Shown: in pieces, positions 8,619 through 16,785 of the stretch
How positions within the stretch are numbered: the stretch's first letter is position 1
Layout: each line of letters begins with the position of its first letter
Source: JAQTNA01 sp043743785
GTDB taxonomy: Bacteria; Pseudomonadota; Gammaproteobacteria; Burkholderiales; Rhodocyclaceae
Reading direction: 5' to 3'
NCBI GenBank assembly: GCA_043743785.1
Contig: JAYTVW010000106.1
Location: 1 to 64,000 of the forward strand
Length of the DNA stretch: 64,000 bases
Position numbers and translations under genes: made by a program
The notes under the pieces: generated by a model
The model's database searches: none
What the model saw: the letters and a program-made list of their open reading frames with translations, nothing else
What the model was told of the DNA's origin: nothing

Positions 8619-8658
8619 GTGAGCGGTGAGCGCCTACCGCCCACCGCTCACCGCTCAC
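8619..8658. repeat. Inverted repeat between convergent genes, likely bidirectional terminator
   Basis: GTGAGCGGTGAGCG at 8619-8632 pairs perfectly with CGCTCACCGCTCAC at 8645-8658 across a 12-base loop. It separates the HDOD gene from the convergent acuI-like gene. Each arm is an internal repeat of GTGAGCG, and the same unit recurs at 60411-60426. Confidence 0.7.
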
Positions 8659-8661
8659 AGC

Positions 8662-9648
8662 TCACCGATTAACATCCACCACCACCCGGCCGCGAATCCG
8701 ACCGTCAAGTATGTCGGCTGCAGCGGGGATCGCTTCCGCCAGGCTGATTTCCCGGGTCATGCTGTCGAGCTTGGCAAGATCCAGATCAGACGCCAGGCAC
8801 GCCCAGGCTGCCAAGCGGTCAGCCTTCGGGGCCATCACGCTATCCACCCCCGCCAAGGTCACGCCCCGCAGGATGAAAGGCGCGACGCTTGCCGGAAAAT
8901 CCATGCCCTGAGCCAGGCCACAGGCAGCCACCACACCTTTGTACTTCATGGCGGCGCACACATTCACCAAGGTGTGGCTGCCCACCGAATCCACCGCGCC
9001 CGCCCAGCGTTCCCGGGCCAGGGGTTTGCCGGGAGTTGAGAATAGGGCGCGATCCACGACTTCCGTCGCCCCCAGCGCTTTCAGGTAAGCGCTCTCCGCC
9101 AGTCGCCCGGTGGACGCCACCACGCTGTAGCCGCGCTTCGCCAGTAGGGCGATGGCCACGCTGCCCACGCCACCACTGGCGCCGGTGACGAGAATTTCAC
9201 CCATATCCGGCGTCACTCCCTGGCGCTGCAGAGCCAGCACGCACAAGGCCGCCGTATAGCCCGCCGTGCCGACGGACATGGCTTGGCGCGGCGTGAAAGC
9301 AGCATTCAAGGGAATCAGCCAGTCGCCCTTGAGGCGCGCCTTCTGGGCCAAGCCGCCCCAATGCCCTTCGCCCACGCCCCATCCATTCAACACCACTGGA
9401 TCCCCGGCTTTCCAGTCCGGGTGGCGGCTTTCTTCAATAGTGCCCGCCAGGTCGATGCCCGGCACCATGGGGAACTTGCGCACCACCGGCACCTTGCCGG
9501 TGATGGCCAGACCATCCTTGTAATTGATGGTCGAATAATCGACGCGCACCGTAACATCGCCCTCGGGCAAGGCTCCGTCCTCCAGTTCGGTCACGGCAGC
9601 AGCAACGCCGGCATCGGTCTTGTTCAGCAATATGGCCCTGAAACTCAT
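8662..9648 (-). CDS. acuI: AcuI/YhdH-type NADPH-dependent acrylyl-CoA reductase (putative)
   Basis: This is a medium-chain dehydrogenase/reductase of the AcuI/YhdH subgroup, whose characterised members reduce acryloyl-CoA to propionyl-CoA with NADPH. The 328-residue product shows YSTINYKDGLA, PGIDLAGT, the nucleotide-binding VTGASGGVGSVA near residue 150, and GLAQGMDFPASVAPFILRG in the C-terminal half, with no structural zinc cysteines, as in that subgroup. The ATG at 9648 is chosen because a perfect AGGAGG lies seven bases upstream. It stands alone; nothing here shows that the organism meets acrylyl-CoA or DMSP, so another enal substrate is possible. Confidence 0.85.
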   Translation of the reverse strand: MSFRAILLNKTDAGVAAAVTELEDGALPEGDVTVRVDYSTINYKDGLAITGKVPVVRKFPMVPGIDLAGTIEESRHPDWKAGDPVVLNGWGVGEGHWGGLAQKARLKGDWLIPLNAAFTPRQAMSVGTAGYTAALCVLALQRQGVTPDMGEILVTGASGGVGSVAIALLAKRGYSVVASTGRLAESAYLKALGATEVVDRALFSTPGKPLARERWAGAVDSVGSHTLVNVCAAMKYKGVVAACGLAQGMDFPASVAPFILRGVTLAGVDSVMAPKADRLAAWACLASDLDLAKLDSMTREISLAEAIPAAADILDGRIRGRVVVDVNR

Positions 9649-9791
9649 GAAACCTCCTGAGTAGTAACAACAAGTACGAGTGATCCGGCCTTGACGCCGG
9701 GTGATAGCTGGAGGGCCAATTCTACATGGTGTCCCTTGATGCCTGTACTTCCGCACAAGACAGCCGCCTGGTGCATGCAGGGGACCAGGAC

Positions 9792-9835
9792 ATGTCAGGA
9801 AGTGTCAGCTTTGATGCTCCATTCGTCGCTACCAT
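9792..9835 (+). promoter_or_regulatory. Direct-repeat operator copy 1 with downstream hexamer
   Basis: TGTCAG at 9793-9798 and 9803-9808 (10-base period), then TACCAT at 9830-9835 exactly 21 bases after the second repeat. The same arrangement occurs four more times in the accessory block. Tandem TGTCA-type half-sites are typical of OmpR/PhoB-family regulators. Here it lies 316 bases upstream of the secretin start, so the transcript would have a long leader. Confidence 0.6.
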
Positions 9836-9958
9836 GGCCACGCCGGATCCGAGGTCCTGGTTCCAGCAGGGAAGGTTTGCTGCACCGCAAAATTATTTTT
9901 GTTTTTTACGCTAAAGATATCCCGGCTGGAGCCGAAATAGCTACGAGCCGATATATTT

Positions 9959-9972
9959 TTGATATTAATCAA
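9959..9972. promoter_or_regulatory. Perfect FNR/Anr-type binding palindrome
   Basis: TTGATATTAATCAA matches the FNR consensus TTGAT-N4-ATCAA at every defined base. With class II spacing the start site would be near 10007 with TAGCAG at 9995-10000 as a weak -10. This suggests oxygen-dependent control of the secretin operon. Confidence 0.65.
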
Positions 9973-10150
9973 AGACAACTTTTTATAGCTCTGGTAGCAG
10001 CTCGGCCAAAAATACACCATCTCCCACCCCGGCTGCCCCCGCCCCGGACACACCCCACCAGGCTGCGCCACACCAGCCCAACAGGCGGATTGCAATGACA
10101 ATAATCAGCACTACGAACGCCTCTATCCCGTCAACAGGGGAGGTGCTGCA

Positions 10151-12070
10151 ATGCGGCTGAAGAAGCGGATGAATGCCAGACCCGGCTTGCGCCCCCTGCT
10201 GCTGGCGTGTGTCCTCGCGCTGGCCGGCATGGGCTGCCCGGCCAGCGCCGCCGAAGTCGTCATCACTGAGCAGGGCCAGCAGCTAAGCCTGGCGGATCGC
10301 CTGGCAGCCGATGCCCTCGTGCTGCTGGAACAGAACCGTCTGGACGAGGCCTCCGCGAAAATCAATGAGGCCTTGCAACTTCAGGTTCGTCGTTCCTATT
10401 TCCATCTCGTAAACGGCCTCATTTATCACCTGCAAGCCATGGCCGGCGGCAAGGGCAGCTATGAACTGGCCAACCAGGGTTACGAACAGGCCATTCAGTT
10501 TGATCGCAGCAACTGGCTCGCCTACTATTTCTCCGGGGTTCTCGCCGCCCAGGAGCAGCAATTCGACAAGTCCCGCGAGCGTCTGGGACAGGCCTTGCAG
10601 TTGCGCAAGGACGACCATGGCCTGCTGAACGCCTTTGCCTACGCCGCCTACCGGGCGGGCTCGCCGGATCTGGCGGCAGGTGCCGTCACTGCCCTGGAGA
10701 TGACCGGCGGCCTCCGCTCCAAAGGGGAGATCCGCAACGCCGCCATGATCATGGCGGCCGTGGGGGAAAAGGATAGCGCGGATCGCTACCTGAGCCGATT
10801 GAGCGCCCTCGGTGACAAGGATATCGGCAACCTCGCGCGCCGCACGGAAGACTGGTCCGACGTACATCGCCATTCCGGCCTGATGAAGGTTGCCGATGGC
10901 TGGGGCGCACCCGCCGCCCCCGCCGCAACGGGTGGATGGGGCGCTCCTGCGGCCCCTGCCGGCAGTTGGGGAGCGGCAGCGCCGACAACGGGTGCGCCTG
11001 CTGCCTGGGGGGCGCCAGCGGCCGCAGCCTACCCTGGAGCGCCGCAGGGGCCTATTAATTCCCCGGACAAGATGGTGGTGGTGGACGTGGTCATGATCGG
11101 CACCGAGGAAACCATGGCGACCACCGCCGGGGTAAACCTGCTGACCGGCCTGTCCATACAGTTTGGCGGCGCCAACAGCGCCCCGGCCTTCAGCCGCGCA
11201 TTCAACCGGACGCTGGCCAGTGCCGGGGCTGCGGATGGCACGCTAGCCAGTACCAGCAACATCGGCAGCACCATCACCCGGGCGCTGACCATTCCGGCCA
11301 TCTCCTACACGCTGAACATCGCCAACCACAATTCGGGGCGCAGCGAAATCCTCACCCGGCCCACCCTGGTGGCGACGGCCGGCAAACTTTCCGAATTCTT
11401 CTCTGGTACCGAGCTGAATGCCGTCGCGGCCGCCAGCGGCACCGCCGGTGGCGCGCCGATCAATATTCAGAAGGAAATCGGCGTCAAACTGAACGTACTG
11501 CCTACGTTTCTGCCGGACGGGCGCTTGAGCCTGCAGGTCAACGCCCTGCGCACCTTCCTCAAGACCCCCAGCAAGGACGTCATATTCGACTCCAAGCTGG
11601 AAACCACCAAGGTCAGCGTCAATGCCAATGTGGTCATGCGCTACGGCGAGACGCTCATCCTGGGCGGCCTGAATGAAAAAGAGACAGAAATTGATCGGGA
11701 CGGCGTGCCGCTGCTGCAGGACATTCCCGGGGTCCAGTATCTGTTTTCCAGGAAGCAGCGCACGGTATATCAGAATTCCCTGCTGATCCTCATTACCCCG
11801 CGGGCACCCCAGTTCGTCTATCAATCCGACAAGGCCCGGGAGGAATACGAGAAGTCCCTCAGCGAGGACGATCGGCAGGTAGCCAGCCTGCGCGCCCGCT
11901 ATGCGGACTGGTTCAAGCCCTATCCGAACTGGGCCTCGGTATTCAACCGTCTGCAGGACAACGCCTTATACCGGGAATTCCGCACCGGCGACGTAACCCT
12001 GGAGAGCTGGTCCGGCGGCAGCACGCTCAAGGAGCGCCTGAGCGAAATCCGGCATTTCCTCTACTTCTGA
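10151..12070 (+). CDS. TPR and secretin domain outer membrane protein
   Basis: The 639-residue product has a Sec signal peptide (cleavage near ASA/AEV, residue 33), a tetratricopeptide-like helical region (about 45-245), a low-complexity linker rich in GWGAP-type repeats (about 250-300), and a C-terminal secretin domain (about 305-560). The secretin shows VVDVVMIGTEE, ILTRPTLVATAGKLSEFFSG, EIGVKLNVLPTFLPDGRLSLQV, ILGGLNEKETEIDRDGVPLLQDIPGVQYLF and LLILITPR. Secretins form multimeric outer membrane gates for type II/III secretion or type IV pili. None of the partner genes (GspC-M, PilMNOP) is adjacent, so its role is open. It is followed 14 bases later by a pentapeptide-repeat gene and then a sensor kinase, suggesting an operon. 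Confidence 0.85.
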   Translation: MRLKKRMNARPGLRPLLLACVLALAGMGCPASAAEVVITEQGQQLSLADRLAADALVLLEQNRLDEASAKINEALQLQVRRSYFHLVNGLIYHLQAMAGGKGSYELANQGYEQAIQFDRSNWLAYYFSGVLAAQEQQFDKSRERLGQALQLRKDDHGLLNAFAYAAYRAGSPDLAAGAVTALEMTGGLRSKGEIRNAAMIMAAVGEKDSADRYLSRLSALGDKDIGNLARRTEDWSDVHRHSGLMKVADGWGAPAAPAATGGWGAPAAPAGSWGAAAPTTGAPAAWGAPAAAAYPGAPQGPINSPDKMVVVDVVMIGTEETMATTAGVNLLTGLSIQFGGANSAPAFSRAFNRTLASAGAADGTLASTSNIGSTITRALTIPAISYTLNIANHNSGRSEILTRPTLVATAGKLSEFFSGTELNAVAAASGTAGGAPINIQKEIGVKLNVLPTFLPDGRLSLQVNALRTFLKTPSKDVIFDSKLETTKVSVNANVVMRYGETLILGGLNEKETEIDRDGVPLLQDIPGVQYLFSRKQRTVYQNSLLILITPRAPQFVYQSDKAREEYEKSLSEDDRQVASLRARYADWFKPYPNWASVFNRLQDNALYREFRTGDVTLESWSGGSTLKERLSEIRHFLYF

Positions 12071-12084
12071 AGCCGGGAACCCTC

Positions 12085-13659
12085 ATGAACAAGCATTTCA
12101 TTGCAGCCGGCATGCTCGCCCTGGCCCTGGCAGGTTCGATACAAGCAGCGGAGATTCCGGATAGCTGCCCCTTCTGCGAACTACGCTACAAGGACTTCGC
12201 ACAGCGCAAGATCGACGGCGCCGACTATGCCGGCGCTTACCTGTACGGCAGCAACCTGTCCTGGGCAGTGGTCCGCAAGGGGAACTTCCAGTCCGCCGTG
12301 CTGACCTTTGCCCGCATGGACTGGGGCGACATGTCCGAGTCGGATTTCTCCAAAGCGGCTCTGGAGGATGCCTCCATGTCCCGGGCGAGCTTTCGCAATG
12401 CCAACTTCCGCATGGCCAACCTGGCCCGCGCCAACCTGGCCCGCAGCGACCTGACCGGGGCAAATTTCGTCACCGCCAGCATGCATGACGTGCACCTGAC
12501 GGATGCCCGCCTGGCGGGGGCAGAACTGCGCAATGCCAATCTGACCGGGGCCGACCTGTCCGGGGCGCGCCTGCGGGATGCGGACCTGCAGGGGGCCATC
12601 CTCAAGCGGGCGGACCTGCAAGGCAGCGACCTCTCCGGGGCCAACTTCAATGGCGCCAATCTGGACAACACTAACCTGACCGCCATCGAAATCCGCCTGA
12701 CGAATTTCCGCAGTGCCACCCTCAAGAACGCCATTTTCCGCAATGCGGTACTGGATGCCGTGAACTTTCAGGATGCGGATCTCAGTGGCGCCGATTTCAC
12801 CGGCGCCACGCTGCAGGGCGTGCTGCTGCAGGGGGCGATCCTGTGCAATACCCGCCTGCCCAACGGCAGCACCCACCTGTGCCTCCCCGCCGAGACGAGC
12901 GGCGGGCCAGGGGGCCTGGTGGAGGACGAACGCACCCTCATGAAGAGCAGCGTAAAACAGGAACGCTCCGTTCGTATCTCGGTGGCGGGAAACGCCTTCG
13001 CCAATTTCCAGAAAGGCCGCCCCTCGGGCATTTTTGCCGAAATCGCCGCCTTGCTCGCCCGCGACATGGGCCAGGAGCCGGCGTTCATCTCCATGCCGGC
13101 GGATGCGGCGCTCAAGGCCCTGGAGGAAGGACGCCTGGATGCGGCCACCGTCATCCTCAAGACCGACAAGATACGGGCCAAATTCCTGTTCTCGGAACCG
13201 ATCATTACCGACTACCAGGTCGTCGTGGTGAAGAAAGGCAACACCTTCCCCTTGAACAGACAAGCCGACCTGCGGGGCAAGCGCCTCGGCGCCCGGCAAG
13301 GCTACCGCTACGATCTGTTGACCAAAGACTCCCCTCTCTCGGCGGAACTCTATCAATCGGATGGGGAGATGATACGGGCGCTCCTGCTGGGCGAAGTGGA
13401 CGCCGTCCTGATGTCGGGCATCTCGGATGTGTACGCCCTGCGCTCGGAGGGCGTCATGAGCCAGCTCGAGGTGCTCCGGGCCTCGGTCGGCCGGGTTCCC
13501 TTGGTGGTCGCCTTCAGCAAGAGCCGCTTCAGTGCTGACGACGTCATGAATTTCAACCAGCGGCTGGAAAACTTCAACAAGAACGGCGTCTGGCGCGAGC
13601 TGGCGGAGAAGAACGGCATGGGGGATCTCATCGACCCCTTCCCGGCCCTCGCTCCCTGA
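12085..13659 (+). CDS. Secreted pentapeptide-repeat protein fused to a solute-binding domain
   Basis: After a signal peptide (cleavage near residue 21, QAA/EIP) and a CPFC motif, the 524-residue product has about 45 A(D/N)LxG-type pentapeptide repeats (about residues 40-265), which should fold as a right-handed quadrilateral beta-helix. Residues about 290-515 form a family 3 periplasmic solute-binding domain: RISVAGNAFANF, GIFAEIAALLARDMG, LKALEEGRLDAATVILKTDKIRAKFLFSEPI, ADLRGKRLGARQGYRYD, and LLLGEVDAVLMSG. There are no ABC permease or ATPase genes nearby. Next to a 7TMR-DISM kinase, a ligand-sensing role in the periplasm is a reasonable inference. The combination is unusual. Confidence 0.85.
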   Translation: MNKHFIAAGMLALALAGSIQAAEIPDSCPFCELRYKDFAQRKIDGADYAGAYLYGSNLSWAVVRKGNFQSAVLTFARMDWGDMSESDFSKAALEDASMSRASFRNANFRMANLARANLARSDLTGANFVTASMHDVHLTDARLAGAELRNANLTGADLSGARLRDADLQGAILKRADLQGSDLSGANFNGANLDNTNLTAIEIRLTNFRSATLKNAIFRNAVLDAVNFQDADLSGADFTGATLQGVLLQGAILCNTRLPNGSTHLCLPAETSGGPGGLVEDERTLMKSSVKQERSVRISVAGNAFANFQKGRPSGIFAEIAALLARDMGQEPAFISMPADAALKALEEGRLDAATVILKTDKIRAKFLFSEPIITDYQVVVVKKGNTFPLNRQADLRGKRLGARQGYRYDLLTKDSPLSAELYQSDGEMIRALLLGEVDAVLMSGISDVYALRSEGVMSQLEVLRASVGRVPLVVAFSKSRFSADDVMNFNQRLENFNKNGVWRELAEKNGMGDLIDPFPALAP

Positions 13660-13722
13660 ATATCCGATGCGTCGGGTCAAACAGTTCTCGTCAAACATCA
13701 GACCACACGGGGATCCGGCGGT

Positions 13723-15618
13723 TTGAAGTTTCTTCGCGCCCTTCTCCTGCTGGTGATGCTGGCCGTGTCGGCAGCTGGCCATGCCCAGTCCTTGCCGGTG
13801 CATGACCTGGCTGTCCTGGTGGATCCGGACGGCGTGGAAAACATCGCCACGGTCAGCGCTGCCATGACGGAAAAGTCATTCCACAGCGTCCCGGGAAGCT
13901 TTAGCGCCGGCTACACCCGTGATGTGCATTGGCTGCGCTTTACCGTTCAGGTCCCCACCAGCGACGAGTGGTGGCTGGAAGTGGAGCCGCCTTTTCTGGA
14001 CGATTTGCGACTGTTCGAGCCCGGCCCCGCCGGCTTCATCGAACACCGGGCAGGGGATCGGCTGCCATTTACGTCAAGGCAGCAGGATTACCGGGGCTTC
14101 ATCTTCAAGCTTAAGCTGGACACGGCCCCCCGTACCTTCTACCTGCGCCTGAAGACCAGCAGCACCTCCATGGCGGCGCTGCAGTTGTGGCGGGCGGACC
14201 GCTTTCCCGGCGCCAAGAACACGGAATACGGCATCCTGGGTTTCAATCTGGGCTTTGTCACCCTGATGCTTCTGCTCAATCTGCTGCTGTGGGTAACGCT
14301 GCGGGACAGCCTCTTCGGCTGGTTCGCATTGCATACTTTTTCCAGTCTGCTGATGTCCCTGGCCTCCAGCGGACTGCTGGCCCAATACCTGTTGCGGGAT
14401 TCACCGCGCCTGGCTGACGATTGCGTGGGAGCTGCCCTGTTCTTTCTCGTGGCCTGCACCGCCCCTTTCTTCCGACGCATGGTGGGCGTGGACCGGGAAC
14501 GCCAGCCCTGGCTGTTCCGGGTATTTCGCGTCCAGACGACCCTGCCCCTGGCCATGTTGCTTGCCTTGCTTACGGACTATTACCTGGAAGCGGCGCGCAT
14601 GATCGTCATGCTGTGGCTCCCCCTCACACTATTGATGCTGATTCTGTCGTTTCGCGTGTGGCGCCAGGGACGGGCCGAAGGCATCTACATGCTGGTGGCC
14701 AACGTCATCTCCCTGGCGGGGTCCATGACCTCTGCCCTGGCCGTACTGGGGATCACGGCAGGCGATCTATACACCTTGAACATTCGTCAGTTCACCTTGC
14801 TGGGGCACACCCTGGCCATGCAATTCGCCCTGGGAGTGCGCATTCGCGTCATGCACGCGGAACGGCATGAGGCCATGGACCGGGTCAGGGAGGCGGAATT
14901 GGATGCGGCCCGGGAGCGGGAAGCCCACACCGAGCAGGGGCGCTTCATTGCCATGCTCTCCCATGAACTGAAAACGCCGCTGGCCGTGATCGATAGCGCG
15001 GCCCAGGCGCTGGCGCGCATCGACCGCTCGAACAATCCGGAGGTCGGGCGACGGCATGAACGTATCCGCCGCGGGGTGAGCCGCATTGACCGCCTGGTGG
15101 AGCAATTCCTGACCACGGATCGGGTGGATGTGGAGGGCATCACGGTACGCTCCGGGCCGGTGAACATGGCCAAGCTGCTGTCCATGGTGGCGGATACCAG
15201 CCCGGACGGGGCGGAGCGGCTGCATCTTGCTGTACCGGATGAACTCCTCCTGGTGGCTGACGCTGCCCTGTTAAGGGTGGCGGTAAGCAACCTGGTGGAC
15301 AATGCCCTCAAGTACGCACCGCCCGACTCCCCCATTCACCTGTCGGCCCTGCCACAACAGGACTCCGGCATGCCCGGAGTGGAAATCATGGTTTCCGATG
15401 AAGGACCCGGCATCCCGCCAGCCCTCCAGGCCCAGATATTTTCCCGCTACACCCGGGGCGAAAATGTGGGCCACGTCTCCGGTGCCGGCCTGGGCCTGTA
15501 CCTGGTGCGCCGCATCGCCGAATTGCACGGCGGGCACGTGGACCTGCTGCCTGACGCCCCTGGCGCCGTATTCCGCCTGTGGCTACCGTCCAAAATGGGC
15601 GCCGTAGCATGCCCATGA
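13723..15618 (+). CDS. 7TMR-DISM sensor histidine kinase
   Basis: The 631-residue protein has a signal peptide, a periplasmic 7TMR-DISMED2-like domain (about 25-160), a seven-helix 7TMR-DISM membrane region (about 170-380), then a HisKA domain with FIAMLSHELKTPL (phospho-acceptor His414), and a HATPase domain with N-box NLVDNALKYA, G1 DEGPGIP and G2 GAGLGLYLV. It senses an extracytoplasmic signal, possibly a carbohydrate-like ligand as proposed for DISM domains. The start is a TTG at 13723, the only one that gives a complete signal peptide. It lies 63 bases after the solute-binding fusion gene and is coupled through a short frame to its regulator. Confidence 0.92.
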   Translation: MKFLRALLLLVMLAVSAAGHAQSLPVHDLAVLVDPDGVENIATVSAAMTEKSFHSVPGSFSAGYTRDVHWLRFTVQVPTSDEWWLEVEPPFLDDLRLFEPGPAGFIEHRAGDRLPFTSRQQDYRGFIFKLKLDTAPRTFYLRLKTSSTSMAALQLWRADRFPGAKNTEYGILGFNLGFVTLMLLLNLLLWVTLRDSLFGWFALHTFSSLLMSLASSGLLAQYLLRDSPRLADDCVGAALFFLVACTAPFFRRMVGVDRERQPWLFRVFRVQTTLPLAMLLALLTDYYLEAARMIVMLWLPLTLLMLILSFRVWRQGRAEGIYMLVANVISLAGSMTSALAVLGITAGDLYTLNIRQFTLLGHTLAMQFALGVRIRVMHAERHEAMDRVREAELDAAREREAHTEQGRFIAMLSHELKTPLAVIDSAAQALARIDRSNNPEVGRRHERIRRGVSRIDRLVEQFLTTDRVDVEGITVRSGPVNMAKLLSMVADTSPDGAERLHLAVPDELLLVADAALLRVAVSNLVDNALKYAPPDSPIHLSALPQQDSGMPGVEIMVSDEGPGIPPALQAQIFSRYTRGENVGHVSGAGLGLYLVRRIAELHGGHVDLLPDAPGAVFRLWLPSKMGAVACP

Positions 15619-15695
15619 ATTCCTCATTTGGCCCTTCAGAAAAGAGTATTCCCATGAAACTTTCGATCAACGCCACACAGGCGGACAGCCCATGA
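15615..15695 (+). CDS. 26-codon frame bridging kinase and regulator genes
   Basis: An ATG at 15615 overlaps the kinase stop as ATGA, and the frame's own TGA (15693-15695) overlaps the regulator's ATG as ATGA. The 26-residue product has an internal Met at position 14, preceded by an AAAAGAG element that could start a shorter 13-residue peptide. It is unrelated to anything I recognise. It may be a translational coupling device rather than a functional peptide. Confidence 0.4.
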   Translation: MNSSFGPSEKSIPMKLSINATQADSP

Positions 15696-16423
15696 TCCGG
15701 GTGGCCGTCGTAGAGGATGACACCGACCTGCTTGACGATGTGAGCTTTGCCCTGCGGGACGATGGCCTTGTGGTAAGCGCCTGCGCTGACGGCACGGTGC
15801 TGGACGGGCTGATGGAGCAGGAATGCTTCGATGTCTTGGTGCTGGATATCGGCCTGCCGGGAGAAAACGGCAGAAGCATCGCCCGGCGCCTGCGCCGGGA
15901 CCAACCCCGGCTGGGCATTGTCATGTTGACCGCGCGCACAGCCATACGGGATCGCATACAAGGTATGGAGGATGGGGCCGACGTGTATATGTGCAAGCCG
16001 GTGGACTTGCGGGAACTGACCCTGGTGATCCGCTCCCTGGCCCGCCGCCTGGGCGGAGAAGAAACGTCTGCTCCCGGGAACCTGAGCCTGGTGGTTAGCG
16101 AACACCTGTTGATCCTCACCTCGGGCCAGCGCATCGATCTTACCCAGAGCGAAACCCTGGTCCTCTCCCGCCTTTCCCGAGGTGCAGGAGGGCAGGCCAC
16201 ACGGCGTCAAATCATTGAGGCCTTTGGCGAAAGCTACTTGGCCTACGACGAGCGCCGCCTGGAAACCATCGTCAGTCGCCTGCGCAAGAAACTCGAAGCC
16301 GCCGGATTGCCCGCTGAGACCCTGCGCGCCGTGCGCGGCGCGGGCTATATGCTGACCGCCCCTCTCCAGGAACGCCTCGGCCGGCGCCTCGGAAATCCGT
16401 CCCGGGATATTCCCTTGAAGTAA
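15692..16423 (+). CDS. OmpR-family response regulator
   Basis: The 243-residue protein has a receiver domain (about 1-115) with the acidic pocket Glu8-Asp9-Asp10, phospho-acceptor Asp52 in LVLDIGLPG, the switch threonine in LTART and the conserved lysine in CKPVDL. It is followed by a winged-helix DNA-binding domain (about 130-230) with ETLVLSRL, DERRLETIVSRLRKKL and VRGAGYML. It pairs with the kinase just upstream. Tandem 10-base-period TGTCAG repeats in five places nearby fit the way dimers of this family bind DNA, so I propose it as their regulator; two copies lie directly downstream of its own gene. Confidence 0.93.
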   Translation: MIRVAVVEDDTDLLDDVSFALRDDGLVVSACADGTVLDGLMEQECFDVLVLDIGLPGENGRSIARRLRRDQPRLGIVMLTARTAIRDRIQGMEDGADVYMCKPVDLRELTLVIRSLARRLGGEETSAPGNLSLVVSEHLLILTSGQRIDLTQSETLVLSRLSRGAGGQATRRQIIEAFGESYLAYDERRLETIVSRLRKKLEAAGLPAETLRAVRGAGYMLTAPLQERLGRRLGNPSRDIPLK

Positions 16424-16466
16424 ATCGATTTTCAGCGCGGTCCTCGCGTCTGAAACAAAGCATGCA

Positions 16467-16510
16467 ATGTCAGCATGTGTCAGCTTTTCCCCCCTCGATT
16501 AAATCAACAT
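16467..16510 (+). promoter_or_regulatory. Direct-repeat operator copy 2
   Basis: TGTCAGC at 16468-16474 and 16478-16484, with CAACAT at 16505-16510 at the same offset as in the other copies. The half-sites are identical over seven bases. Confidence 0.6.
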
Positions 16511-16590
16511 GATTACCTGAATCAGGCGCGGCGATAGTCGCTGCGTCAGGGTTCTGGATGGCCGAAGGATATTTCTGGCAATTCCTCGAA

Positions 16591-16634
16591 ATGTCAGCAA
16601 GCGTCAGCTTTCAACGCCGGACTTGAATCATCAT
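16591..16634 (+). promoter_or_regulatory. Direct-repeat operator copy 3
   Basis: TGTCAGC at 16592-16598 and CGTCAGC at 16602-16608, with CATCAT at 16629-16634 at the conserved offset. The second half-site has one mismatch to the consensus. Confidence 0.6.
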
Positions 16635-16785
16635 GGCTTCTCGTATTTTCAGGGAATCCGGTTTTACGCCATGCTTGGACTGTTGAATATTTCTGAATGA
16701 ACCCTGTATTGCCGCAGCAAATACACTGGACACTCAAGGCCAGATGTGTGCTGCCTGATTTCAACAATTAAATTAAAGGTGATTT

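Larger units (their letters stand above)
9649..10150 (+). promoter_or_regulatory. Divergent regulatory region upstream of the secretin gene
   Basis: A 500-base gene-free stretch between acuI (minus) and the secretin gene (plus). It holds a direct-repeat site (9792-9835), a perfect FNR-type palindrome (9959-9972), and an AT-rich segment from about 9890 to 9990 that contrasts with its surroundings. A GGGGAGG ribosome binding site sits before the ATG at 10151. I see no further coding sequence. Confidence 0.6.
16424..16785 (+). promoter_or_regulatory. Regulatory region with two direct-repeat operators
   Basis: A 362-base gene-free, relatively AT-rich stretch. Copy 2 of the operator is at 16467-16510 (TGTCAG at 16468 and 16478, CAACAT at 16505) and copy 3 at 16591-16634 (TGTCAG at 16592, CGTCAG at 16602, CATCAT at 16629). 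Copies are 124 bases apart, suggesting two start points for the downstream gene. An AAAGGTG ribosome binding site precedes the ATG at 16786. Confidence 0.6.

Noticed and set aside
10151..10240. Lipoprotein signal in the secretin gene (LAGMGC)
   Set aside because: The residue at -3 to the cysteine is Gly instead of Leu/Val/Ile and a good signal peptidase I site (ASA/AEV) follows.
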